Origin: Verrucomicrobiales bacterium
Lineage (GTDB): Bacteria; Verrucomicrobiota; Verrucomicrobiia; Verrucomicrobiales; DEV007
DNA: 64,000 nt
Direction of reading: 5' to 3'
Assembly: GCA_029213005.1 (NCBI GenBank)
Contig: JARGPI010000013.1
Coordinates: 1-64,000, forward strand
The translations under genes and the position numbers were made by a program. How positions within the stretch are numbered: the first letter of the stretch is position 1; each line of letters begins with the position of its first letter. Below are positions 1 through 8,800 of this stretch, in pieces. Below the pieces are notes generated by a model that worked only from the letters and a program-made list of their open reading frames with translations, ran no database searches and was not told where the DNA came from.

Positions 1-37
1 GTGCTCTCTCCGAAGCCCGATTTTTAAGGTGCGAAAT

Positions 38-77
38 GTCTGACCCTGTACAATCGAAGACTGTACGCTGTACAGTC
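38..77. repeat. 22-bp-period GTACCCTGTAC array, copy A (2 units)
   Basis: Two units of the dispersed near-palindrome start at 41 (TGACCCTGTAC, degenerate at the left end) and at 63 (GTACGCTGTAC), exactly 22 bp apart. The second unit sits in a perfect inverted repeat, ACTGTAC-GCT-GTACAGT at 60-76, followed by a short T-run at 81-85, so it could also act as a weak terminator for a plus-strand gene left of the window. It lies just past the 3' end of the minus-strand membrane gene. The same motif recurs near 15.7, 24.95, 34.7, 48.2 and 55.15 kb. Confidence 0.8.
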
Positions 78-83
78 CTGTTT

Positions 84-662
84 TTACGTGGCTTGGGCCC
101 CGGCGAGCACCTGCTTTTTGCGGCGGTGGAGCATCACAACCAGAATCGAGACCGCGATAAACAGGCTGATCACAAAAATCCCGAAGATAGCGAGGTATAC
201 ATTCACCATATCTGACATATTCTTCGAAGAAATCCCCACGACCACCTTCTCGCCGATTCCACTTCCCACGATCTGCACTTCCTGATTGGGAATACCGGTT
301 TCAAAAGTTCCCACGAGAAACGCCTTCTGACCATTGATGCTCTTGTTCTGGGTCAGCCAGTTATTCAGTTGCAGGAAGTCCCCCGTCGCTGAGTCGATCA
401 CATGAATTCTCGCACCCGCAGGCAGCTCCGTCCCTGCCTCATAACGTTGCCCCTCAAATTCGCCGGATGAATAGACCCACAGACTGTATCTCCCCGGAGT
501 CTCCAAAGTAATCGTAAAACGGGGCGGCACCAGACCACGCTCATCGTCAGCAAAAGTTTCCGGAATCGTTTGAAACGCGTAAAACCCACTCAAAATCACC
601 CCTCCCAGCATGACGATAATCGGGAACAGAAAGCAGTTTAACAGTGATACCGGACGATTCAT
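84..662 (-). CDS. Hypothetical membrane protein with two TM segments
   Basis: This is a 192-residue protein of unknown function. It has a hydrophobic segment near residues 9-30 and a second near 152-178, ending in a basic cytoplasmic tail (HRRKKQ). The roughly 120 residues between them would lie outside the inner membrane. This middle part contains a beta-rich stretch around residues 45-65 that mentions no recognisable catalytic motif. The ATG at 662 begins right before the first hydrophobic stretch, which supports this start. The next gene rightward is divergent. I could not assign a family; an envelope or stress-sensing role would be a guess. Confidence 0.6.
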   Translation of the reverse strand: MNRPVSLLNCFLFPIIVMLGGVILSGFYAFQTIPETFADDERGLVPPRFTITLETPGRYSLWVYSSGEFEGQRYEAGTELPAGARIHVIDSATGDFLQLNNWLTQNKSINGQKAFLVGTFETGIPNQEVQIVGSGIGEKVVVGISSKNMSDMVNVYLAIFGIFVISLFIAVSILVVMLHRRKKQVLAGAQAT

Positions 663-797
663 AATGTGGGAGTTATCAGTAATCCAGGATCGCAGCAGCG
701 AACAAGGTTTTTCTAATCGAATTCCTTTAAGATCATCACAATTTCAGGATCCTGACAGGGAAAAGACCGACATTTGTGCGATTATCCAAGCGGTTTT

Positions 798-1595
798 ATG
801 AGCTTCATCTTTCTCAACGGCGAATTTATCCCTGATGATCAGACGTCGATCCCATTGTCGGATCAGGGCTTTCTGACCGGTCACGGAATTTTCGAGACGA
901 TCAAAGTCACCCACTCAGCACCGCAGTGGTTCGATCAACATTTTGAGCGACTCACCAGATCCGCTCACCGGCTGGGGTTGATTTCCCCGGATCGATCAAC
1001 CGTGGAATCCGCGATATCCCGTTTACTGGAGAAAAACCAACTCATCGAAGCCCGCCTCCGGATCACGCTCACGGGGGGACCCGCGCCTTTCCCGCAACGG
1101 TCGGACAACCCCACCCTCGCCATAACCACGGGGCCTCTTCCGGTATACCCGAACACCGCTACCGTTATGACGGTTCCATTTACCCGTAACGAAACCGGTG
1201 CGCTTTCGGGAATCAAATCCATCAGTTACGGGGAAAATTTGCTGGCACTGCAATACGCTCAGGAAAGAGGATTCGATGAAGCGATATTTGCCAATACCAA
1301 AGGACACCTCTGCGAAGGCGCCACCACTAATATATTCCTAGTCATTGGAGATCGGTTACTTACTCCAAACCTGAAAAGCGGTTGCCTCCCAGGAACCACT
1401 CGCTGCAGAGTTCTCAAACAGGCAGAACATTTGGGAATCCCCTGTAAAGAAACCGAAATTCCGCTGCCTCTTTCGGAAGTTAATGCTGCGTTTCTGACTT
1501 CGAGTTTGCGGGGGATTCAGCCCATCCGAAAATTCGACGGCCGGGTGATCTCTACCTCACATTCCGTAATCGCCCAGCTAAGGGAAGCATTGTAA
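798..1595 (+). CDS. Class IV PLP-dependent aminotransferase (PabC/IlvE/Dat-like)
   Basis: About 265 residues, the usual length for fold-type IV aminotransferases. It opens with the typical FLNGEF strand and carries the PLP-lysine region GIKSISYGENLLAL (K140 from this start). The family motif FANTKGHLCEGATTNIFLV follows and the end is SSLRGIQPI. The combination K-x-S-Y-x-x-N-L-L plus L-C-E-G is common in aminodeoxychorismate lyases (PabC, folate pathway), but IlvE-like branched-chain or D-amino-acid aminotransferases share it, so the substrate is not settled. The ATG at 798 is preferred over the in-frame TTG at 774 because the conserved N-terminal strand begins there. No clear Shine-Dalgarno sequence is visible. 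It converges with the next gene, leaving one base between them. Confidence 0.8.
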   Translation: MSFIFLNGEFIPDDQTSIPLSDQGFLTGHGIFETIKVTHSAPQWFDQHFERLTRSAHRLGLISPDRSTVESAISRLLEKNQLIEARLRITLTGGPAPFPQRSDNPTLAITTGPLPVYPNTATVMTVPFTRNETGALSGIKSISYGENLLALQYAQERGFDEAIFANTKGHLCEGATTNIFLVIGDRLLTPNLKSGCLPGTTRCRVLKQAEHLGIPCKETEIPLPLSEVNAAFLTSSLRGIQPIRKFDGRVISTSHSVIAQLREAL

Positions 1596-1596
1596 A

Positions 1597-2103
1597 TCAC
1601 ATCCCCGTCCACTCGCGCACCTGATCGATCCATTCCGGATGATCGAGATTCACGGAATACCACAGCGCCGCGCCCAGGCCGATCATAAAAAACACTAGCG
1701 GAACGATCGAGCAAAGTGATCCCGAGGCCAGAACCATCCCCGGCGTCAGCGCAGTCACCATCAGCACCGCCCAGAACAGAACCGGATCATCAGCGAGGAT
1801 AATTTTATATAGACAAAGCACCACGACCCCGACGAGAATCAACGCGTAAAACGGAGCGGCGATCAGGTAGTGAAGAATCACCAGCGGCCAGAGAACGATC
1901 GTGAGAATTTCGGCAGGGACATTGGCAAAAGCCTCCACCAGAACCTCGATCGGATTCCTGAAATCGCTCCAATCCGTGAATGATACGCAGACACGGCTCA
2001 GAAAATTCCCCAACCACCCTGCGGCGAAAGAGATCAGGACCCTCGATATCAGCGAGGATCCCGTGGCGAACATGTTAGTGACGGGATCGATGGACGGCGG
2101 CAT
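1597..2103 (-). CDS. Hypothetical multi-pass membrane protein
   Basis: A 168-residue protein with at least three strongly hydrophobic segments (about residues 62-100, 110-125 and 130-150). No soluble domain or catalytic motif was recognised. It starts 15 bp after the lnt stop on the same strand, so it is probably the last gene of a pgm-lnt-membrane-protein transcription unit. Function unknown. The reading frame is supported by its position in the tight gene cluster and by coherent hydrophobicity, not by a known family. Confidence 0.6.
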   Translation of the reverse strand: MPPSIDPVTNMFATGSSLISRVLISFAAGWLGNFLSRVCVSFTDWSDFRNPIEVLVEAFANVPAEILTIVLWPLVILHYLIAAPFYALILVGVVVLCLYKIILADDPVLFWAVLMVTALTPGMVLASGSLCSIVPLVFFMIGLGAALWYSVNLDHPEWIDQVREWTGM

Positions 2104-2118
2104 AACCCGCGAATCGTC

Positions 2119-3855
2119 TCACTTTTTCCGCTCCCGAATCAACCAAAAAATAAAAACTCCCAGAGCGATCAGCCCCATCACGATCGAAAAAGCATCACCA
2201 ATTTGGGCGTAGACCGTCATCGGAGGATCGAGATCAACTTTCACAGTCCCGGGCAGACTCCCCCGGATATAGGTATCACCCGTCTCTTCATCCTGAATAA
2301 TACGAGGGTATTTTTCCTTCGAATCCCGGTCGAACACACTGCCCCGCTCATCGATAAATCCACTGACTCCCGTGTTCGCCGCCCGAATCATAGGGCGTCG
2401 CAATTCTATACAACGGAAAATTGCCGTCGCAAAATGTTGATGCGGCGCGGCACTGTCGTAAAACCAGGCATCATTAGTGACATTCACCATCACCTGCGGC
2501 TCATCCAGCACGAACTTCCGGGCATGGCGCGCCACCGAGTCCTCAAAGCAAACCAGCGGGATAATCCCTATTTTCTGCCCATCCTTTTCCATGACCAGGT
2601 TTTCGTAACTGGTACCGCGTACAAAATCCTGAGTGATGACGCCGCCGAACACCCATTCGAAAATGGGGAACTTCCAGTCCCGCCCCGGAACAAACTCTCC
2701 AAATGGGACCAAATGCATTTTTGAGTACATTTGAAAACTCGCCGCATTCTCCTTCATTAAAGTAATGGTATTGAACAGGCGCCGCTCCACGTCATTGTCC
2801 TCAATCCCCATCAACAGGTAGAAATCCTCGCCTTTCAGGATCTCGTTATCCAGAAACTCGAAGGTCGATTTCCAGCTGAACACTGTAGGTAAAGCCGTCT
2901 CGGGCCAGACCATCAAATCGATATCACCGGTATCGAGAAATGCCCGGCTCAGATCACGATAGTCCCAGATAATCTGTTTCCTCACTTTGACATCCGGATT
3001 GTACTTATCGTTGATCGATGTGTTCATCTGAATGATCCGCACATCGATATCTACTGTTTCCTCCGGAGTCGGCTCCGTGACCTTCGAAAACCCGTAAAGA
3101 AACAGACCGATCACCATCGCAATCGCCACCGAGAAATCGAGGTGCGGTCGCATCGATTGATGATAGCGCACCTCTCTGCCGAAGCGATAGATCGTGGCAA
3201 ATCCCACCACCCCGCAAAACATGACTACGAAACCATAACCGAGCTGTCCTATCACATCAGCAAACTGAACGAGCATCAGTTGATTTTTCAAGGCCACCCC
3301 GAGGCTGTTCCAACTGTAGCCGGTAAACGCGATACTCCGAACCCATTCGAGTCCGCACCAGCAAGCCCCGTTAAGAAAGGCGCATTTCAACACCGCCACC
3401 GATTGCCCGAATAAATCTTTGGCGACTTCGGGATCAAATATCGCACCGGGACCTTTCCTCACCGGTTTTGCTCCCAATCCGGGCAACGAGAGCTTCCCGA
3501 CAGTTGAGGCAAAAATCGCAAACACAGCAACGTAGAGCCCTAGATACAGCCCCATCCCCATCACCGCACCGATGCCGGCGATTTTCATCCCCACTACCTT
3601 CCAGGTGTGAAAAATCCAGTGGGAATTGACCCCGAAAAAGACGACCCCGGTGGTATACCCAAGCAGAAAGCTACGAATCACCACTTGCTTAAGGCTCAGA
3701 TCCTTTGGTAGAGAAAACCACAGTGCCGCCAACAATGGCCACGACCAGATCCAGACCAGACTACCGAGCTCCCACGGCGCATAGCATAGCGCCAGTAAAA
3801 GCCCACTGAGGACCGCAGCGAACCACGGCCACAGTTTTACCAGAATCGGTGGCAT
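2119..3855 (-). CDS. lnt: Apolipoprotein N-acyltransferase
   Basis: Transfers the third acyl chain to the N-terminal cysteine of apolipoproteins in the inner membrane, the last step of lipoprotein maturation in Gram-negative bacteria. At 578 residues it is slightly longer than the usual ~510. The N-terminal half holds multiple membrane segments. The C-terminal half is a carbon-nitrogen hydrolase domain with the three expected catalytic regions: Glu in MVWPETALPT, Lys in YSKMHLVPFGEFVPG and Cys in IIPLVCFEDS. A final hydrophobic segment ends in basic residues (LIRERKK). The start codon lies one base beyond the phosphohexomutase stop, which indicates co-transcription. Presence of lnt is one argument for a true outer membrane. 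Confidence 0.92.
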   Translation of the reverse strand: MPPILVKLWPWFAAVLSGLLLALCYAPWELGSLVWIWSWPLLAALWFSLPKDLSLKQVVIRSFLLGYTTGVVFFGVNSHWIFHTWKVVGMKIAGIGAVMGMGLYLGLYVAVFAIFASTVGKLSLPGLGAKPVRKGPGAIFDPEVAKDLFGQSVAVLKCAFLNGACWCGLEWVRSIAFTGYSWNSLGVALKNQLMLVQFADVIGQLGYGFVVMFCGVVGFATIYRFGREVRYHQSMRPHLDFSVAIAMVIGLFLYGFSKVTEPTPEETVDIDVRIIQMNTSINDKYNPDVKVRKQIIWDYRDLSRAFLDTGDIDLMVWPETALPTVFSWKSTFEFLDNEILKGEDFYLLMGIEDNDVERRLFNTITLMKENAASFQMYSKMHLVPFGEFVPGRDWKFPIFEWVFGGVITQDFVRGTSYENLVMEKDGQKIGIIPLVCFEDSVARHARKFVLDEPQVMVNVTNDAWFYDSAAPHQHFATAIFRCIELRRPMIRAANTGVSGFIDERGSVFDRDSKEKYPRIIQDEETGDTYIRGSLPGTVKVDLDPPMTVYAQIGDAFSIVMGLIALGVFIFWLIRERKK

Positions 3856-3856
3856 A

Positions 3857-5809
3857 TCACGAACCGAGACGGGCTTTCATGTCGGCAACGATCCATTGTT
3901 TCAATGAATCGAAAGACTCTTGAGCGGCAACTTTTGCTGCAGCGAGATCACCGTCACCAACTGCATCTCCGTCCGAAGGTCTCACATAAATATAGAATTT
4001 GATCTTTGGCTCGGTTCCGGAAGGCCGAACCGCAAAAGCGCGTCCATCCGCGAGATCGACAAATACCATTTTCTCTTTTGGAATGGCATCCCCCTCTTCG
4101 TCGGTATAGTCACAATTGGCAAAATCCCGAAAATTTGTAACCGCTGAACCATCTACCTCTTTAGGAGGATTTTCACTGTAGTCTTTAGCAAGTTTCTGGA
4201 TCTTCTCCGCACCATCCGCGCCGGAAAGCACTTCCGCATGCTGCCCCTCCATAAACACACCATGTTCGCGAAACAACTGATCGAGCAACTCGACGGCAGT
4301 AATCCCCAGCGACGCGGCGTAAGCACAAACTTCCGCGAACATCGCCACGGCACCGTTGCCATCTTTATCACGCAGAAAATCCGCTCCCAAATAGCCGTAG
4401 CTCTCCTCTCCGCCGAAGACGAAGAACTTGGAATGCTTCAGCCGGAGGTCGCGGGTTTCTGCATCGCTCAACTGACGATAATTTGCGCGGACATCTCCTG
4501 GAAGCTGACTTTCATACTTCCGCAGTTTAGCGCCGATATACTTGAAGCCGGTCAAAGTATTCACCACCCCGACTCCGAAGGAATCAGCTATCGCGGTTTG
4601 TAATTCTGTAGTTACGAACGTTTTGACCAATACGGCATGGTCTTTATTCGAGTCGTTGAGAATCCCCTGATCGGTAAAAGCCTTCAATCGGTAGTATCCC
4701 ATAAGAGAACCGATCTGATTCCCGGTCAGAAGTGTCATCTTCCCATCCGCGTCCCGCACCGCCACGGCCATCCGATCGCAGTCCGGGTCGGTTCCGATAA
4801 CCAAATCCGCATTCGTAGCCTCGGCCTGAGCGATCGCCATACCAAGCGCCTCCGCATTCTCCGGGTTCGGTGATTTTACCGTGGGAAACCACCCGTCCTG
4901 AGTATCCTGCTCAGCAACCGTATCACACTGAAATCCCAACCGACGTAACAAAGCCGGCGAAATCGTACCGCCAGTCCCGTGAATGTTGGTAAACACAATC
5001 TTGAGATCAGACTGTGCTTTGACGAGTTCGGGATCGAGTAAAAGAGTTTCGAGACGCTCCAAATACGGCTCGTCCAATTCATCTTTGATCTCATTGACCG
5101 TGCCCCGGTCCGCTTCCGGAACCGGATCGTAACTCTCGCCGGAAATTTCATTTACCAGAGCGATGATCTGACTGGCATCCGGCTCCACAATTTGGGCTCC
5201 GTCATTGCCATACACTTTATAGCCATTGTCATGCGGCGGATTATGACTCGCCGTCAGCACGATACCCGCACTCGCTCCGAGGTGACGTACCGCAAAACTG
5301 AGATGAGGAGTGGAACGGGGCTCAGTAAACAAATGGACATCCACCCCGTTCTCCGTAGCTACCTTGGTGACACACTCGGCAAATTCTTTACCGAAATGGC
5401 GCGAATCCCGGGCCAACGCCAGCGATGGCTTTGAGTCACCCTGGTGGCTGGCAATCAAGTGCCTGACCAACCCGAGTGTGGCACGGGTAATATTATAATA
5501 ATTGAGGGCGTTGGTTCCTACACAAGGGTACTCCGGGCGCTCCCCTTCTTTTGCGTCGCCCATTTCCGAGGGCGTCACCAATTCTCCGATTGTCCGACCG
5601 CGCAAGCCACCCGTCCCAAACGCCAACTTTTTGAAAAAACGGTCGTTTAATTCATTCCAATATTCACCGTCTGCCAGCTCCTTTACTACAGCTTCGTAAC
5701 GTGGGTTGTCCGAACTGTTGACCAGTTCGGAAATGTTTTCGTGGGTGGAGACTTGAAGCTGCCCGTTGGAAAGCGCTTCTTCAAGAATTTCAGACAAATC
5801 AGAATTCAT
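3857..5809 (-). CDS. Phosphoglucomutase/phosphomannomutase family protein
   Basis: Interconverts hexose 1- and 6-phosphates in sugar nucleotide and glycogen metabolism. All four family signatures are present in order: the phosphoserine loop TASHNPPHDNGYKVYG, the metal-binding loop GTDPDCDRMAVAV, the sugar-binding GGEESYGYLG, and the phosphate-binding RPSGTEPKIKFYIYV near the C terminus. At 650 residues it is longer than the ~450-residue PMM/PGM enzymes and nearer to the Bacillus PgcA class (about 580). Whether glucose, mannose or ribose phosphates are preferred cannot be read from the sequence. It is the first gene of a probable operon with lnt and the small membrane protein. Confidence 0.9.
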   Translation of the reverse strand: MNSDLSEILEEALSNGQLQVSTHENISELVNSSDNPRYEAVVKELADGEYWNELNDRFFKKLAFGTGGLRGRTIGELVTPSEMGDAKEGERPEYPCVGTNALNYYNITRATLGLVRHLIASHQGDSKPSLALARDSRHFGKEFAECVTKVATENGVDVHLFTEPRSTPHLSFAVRHLGASAGIVLTASHNPPHDNGYKVYGNDGAQIVEPDASQIIALVNEISGESYDPVPEADRGTVNEIKDELDEPYLERLETLLLDPELVKAQSDLKIVFTNIHGTGGTISPALLRRLGFQCDTVAEQDTQDGWFPTVKSPNPENAEALGMAIAQAEATNADLVIGTDPDCDRMAVAVRDADGKMTLLTGNQIGSLMGYYRLKAFTDQGILNDSNKDHAVLVKTFVTTELQTAIADSFGVGVVNTLTGFKYIGAKLRKYESQLPGDVRANYRQLSDAETRDLRLKHSKFFVFGGEESYGYLGADFLRDKDGNGAVAMFAEVCAYAASLGITAVELLDQLFREHGVFMEGQHAEVLSGADGAEKIQKLAKDYSENPPKEVDGSAVTNFRDFANCDYTDEEGDAIPKEKMVFVDLADGRAFAVRPSGTEPKIKFYIYVRPSDGDAVGDGDLAAAKVAAQESFDSLKQWIVADMKARLGS

Positions 5810-5872
5810 GGCTCAGTTTAAGAAAACCGGCGCAGAATGCAACCAATCGATGGAAACAGGTCTGAAAAGTAT

Positions 5873-8800
5873 TCAACTCTGCTCCACGTCGTGCTCAAAG
5901 GCCAAGGGAGGCTCATCGGGAACGCGTTGTTCGACTGGAAGCACCTTAATCTCAACGTTTACCGGCACAGCACGGAGCCCTGCGATGACCGACTCCAACT
6001 GTTCAATTTTGGGTCCCGACATGTGTCCGAGGCTCTCATTGATCTGTGAAAGCGACCCGATGACACGTGAGACCGGATCATTTTCACCCTGGCCGCCGAG
6101 GAGAAGATTTCGTGAAAATTTGCGCTTAATTTCATCCCAGCGGGCAGACTCCTCATCAGTGAGCAGCCCCTCCATCTCGCGGAATTTCAACAAGTTGGCT
6201 TCCGCACCGGTCGTCAAAGTCTGAGATTCATTCTCGTAGTGGTCGAGAATCGCCACCTCAACCTCTTGATCCGTCATCACCGGCAGCATTTTCTCGGCGA
6301 GACGGTTCATATTCCGGTAAGATCCCTGTAGCCTGAAAGGAGGCTCCGTTCGATAGGCATCCTCCATCGCTGCGGAACGGATATACTCCAAATTGACCCG
6401 AAGAATGGTGTCCCTCACGCGCATAATTTTCTTCATCACATTGACCATCTCGTCAATTTCTTCGACCGCGTAATTGCCCTCGAAATCGACGCCTTTCTGT
6501 GATCCTGCCTCCGCGATCTTCATGATGGCATAAACATCGGACTGTCCCTGACTGGAGAGTCGACTCAGTATCGGATTCGAAGTAATACAGTTTTCGATGT
6601 AACTCGCTTCAAAGTCTCCGCTATGACTTCCGATAATATCACCCAGGTTATAGGTATCCGCACGGTTCGCCAACATGTCCGGGATCTGGAATTTCCCGCC
6701 ACTTTCAGTATAGGGATTCCCCGCCATCACAACGCAAACCTTTTTGCCCCGCAGGTCGAAGGTTTTCGGTTTCCCTTTCCATATCCCCTCGATCTTGCGC
6801 TGCGCATCACAAAGTGAGATGAATTTCTGCAGGAACTCCGGATTACAGTGCTGGATATCGTCCAGATAGATCATCACATTGTCCCCCATCTCGAGAGACA
6901 GATTGAGTTTAAAGATCTCTTCACGGGCGCTGGCGTTCGGCGCATCCTCGGGATCCAGCGATGTGACTTCGTGCCCAATCGCCGGTCCGTTGATTTTCAT
7001 AAACGTCACGCCGAGACGATTCGCCACGTATTCCATCAGGGTCGTCTTACCGTAACCGGGAGGTGAAATCAGAAGCAACATCCCCATCCGGTCGGTGCGG
7101 CTTTCATCACCGGCGGTCCCCATCTGTTTAGCCAAATTATCGCCGATCAACGGTAGATAAACCCGGTCCAGAAGGCGGTTTCGGACAAACGAAGACATCA
7201 CCTTCGGTTTGAATTCCCCGAGCCGCATCTCGTCCCGTCGCTTTTCAATTAACTGACCTTTGGTCTCCTGATAGGTTAGAAATTTTGGTGCCACAACACG
7301 TCTGAAATGACCAATTCGCTTCTGAAAATCGAGATAGTCAAAATAATAGGTATTCTCTTTCAGGAGATGATGAGAGCCAGTCATATTCCCGATTTCCGCT
7401 TCGCCGTTCAATTCACGGACCGCGCGATGTTCATAAGATTTTGCCGCCAGCAGAGCAGCCGCTTCATACATCAAATCCTTGTGTCGATAGTCAGCACTAT
7501 CGAAAACCGTCATCATCCAGTCGCGATAGGTCTCGTACTGGGCAATCAGGTTTCCTTCCATCGTTGCAATCGAGTCGGTAAACGCCTTTTCGAGTCGCTT
7601 TGTGGAAAGGTAGTGGCCGAAATCATGTATTACTTTGCCGGCCCCTTCGGAAGCGGTAAGGACTCCGGCAGACAACAACTCGAAAAACAGGTATTCAGCA
7701 GCGGAATCGACACTGAGCCCGGCAAGTTCACCCAGATACTTCCGGTTCAGGGTTAAAAACTCTGTGAGTTCTTCGGATAAACTCGATATATGAGCCTCAC
7801 TCTTTACCTGATCCGGGAATTTGGCGCTCAGTGCACTAAGCGCCTTGAGCTTTAACTCCAGAAGCGCCTTATCCGGATCCTCTTTCGCGGAGTTCCAATA
7901 GAGAATGGCAAGCGCTCTGACACCGGGCAAATAGCGAAGCAATCCAGCCTTTTGGTCGACTTCGAACAATTTGTCAAAAATCTTTACCGCATCCTGATCA
8001 TGAACCCCTTTGGTATATCCCTCGGTATAACGCCCCGCCATGAAAGCCTGGATCTCGGCGATCTTCTGATCAATTAACATTTCAACCCAGGGCAGACGCT
8101 TTTCGTTAACATGCTCCAGGAACACGGCTGCCAAATATTCCGCCCGGTATAGATTGCGATTCTCAGAGGAAACGGACATGTCGGACACATCAGAGGCGTT
8201 CAGAAACACTTCATCAGTGATCGGCTCGAAAAAATCAGTTCCCGCCAGATGAAAGCAGGGGTGTCCGTCATGAGGAACAATCGACAACTCCAGCTCCTGG
8301 CGATTGACATTAAAGTTATGATTACCGAGGCGAATCACATTCTCTCCATCAACAAAGAGCTCTTTCCGGTCTTTTAACTGGCGAACCGCGTCTTCCCTCA
8401 GCGTCTTCAACCGGGTTTGCAGGTCATCGGCTTTCACCGAGTCACCCATCCCAATCAATTCCTCCACGATATCGCGGACTTTCTCTACCATGAGGTCACC
8501 GGCGAGATATCCGTTAATTGCCGCCACCTCATCGAAGCCGCCGATCCGGTGCTGGACAGTGGCCAATATCCGATCCGCCGATTTCACGAGGCGGTTAGCC
8601 CGCTTATTTCGTGACTCGACCAGCTGGACTTTACGAGACTCAAAAGCGTTATAGATCTCATCGCGCTTCGAAACGATTTCCTCTATATACTCTTCGAATT
8701 CGGCAAAACGACCTTCGAGCTCTTCGAGCTGAACCATCGATTTGGATAGGTACTCATCGCACTTATCGGCGGAATCGCAGAGGTCAAGGTAACTGACCAC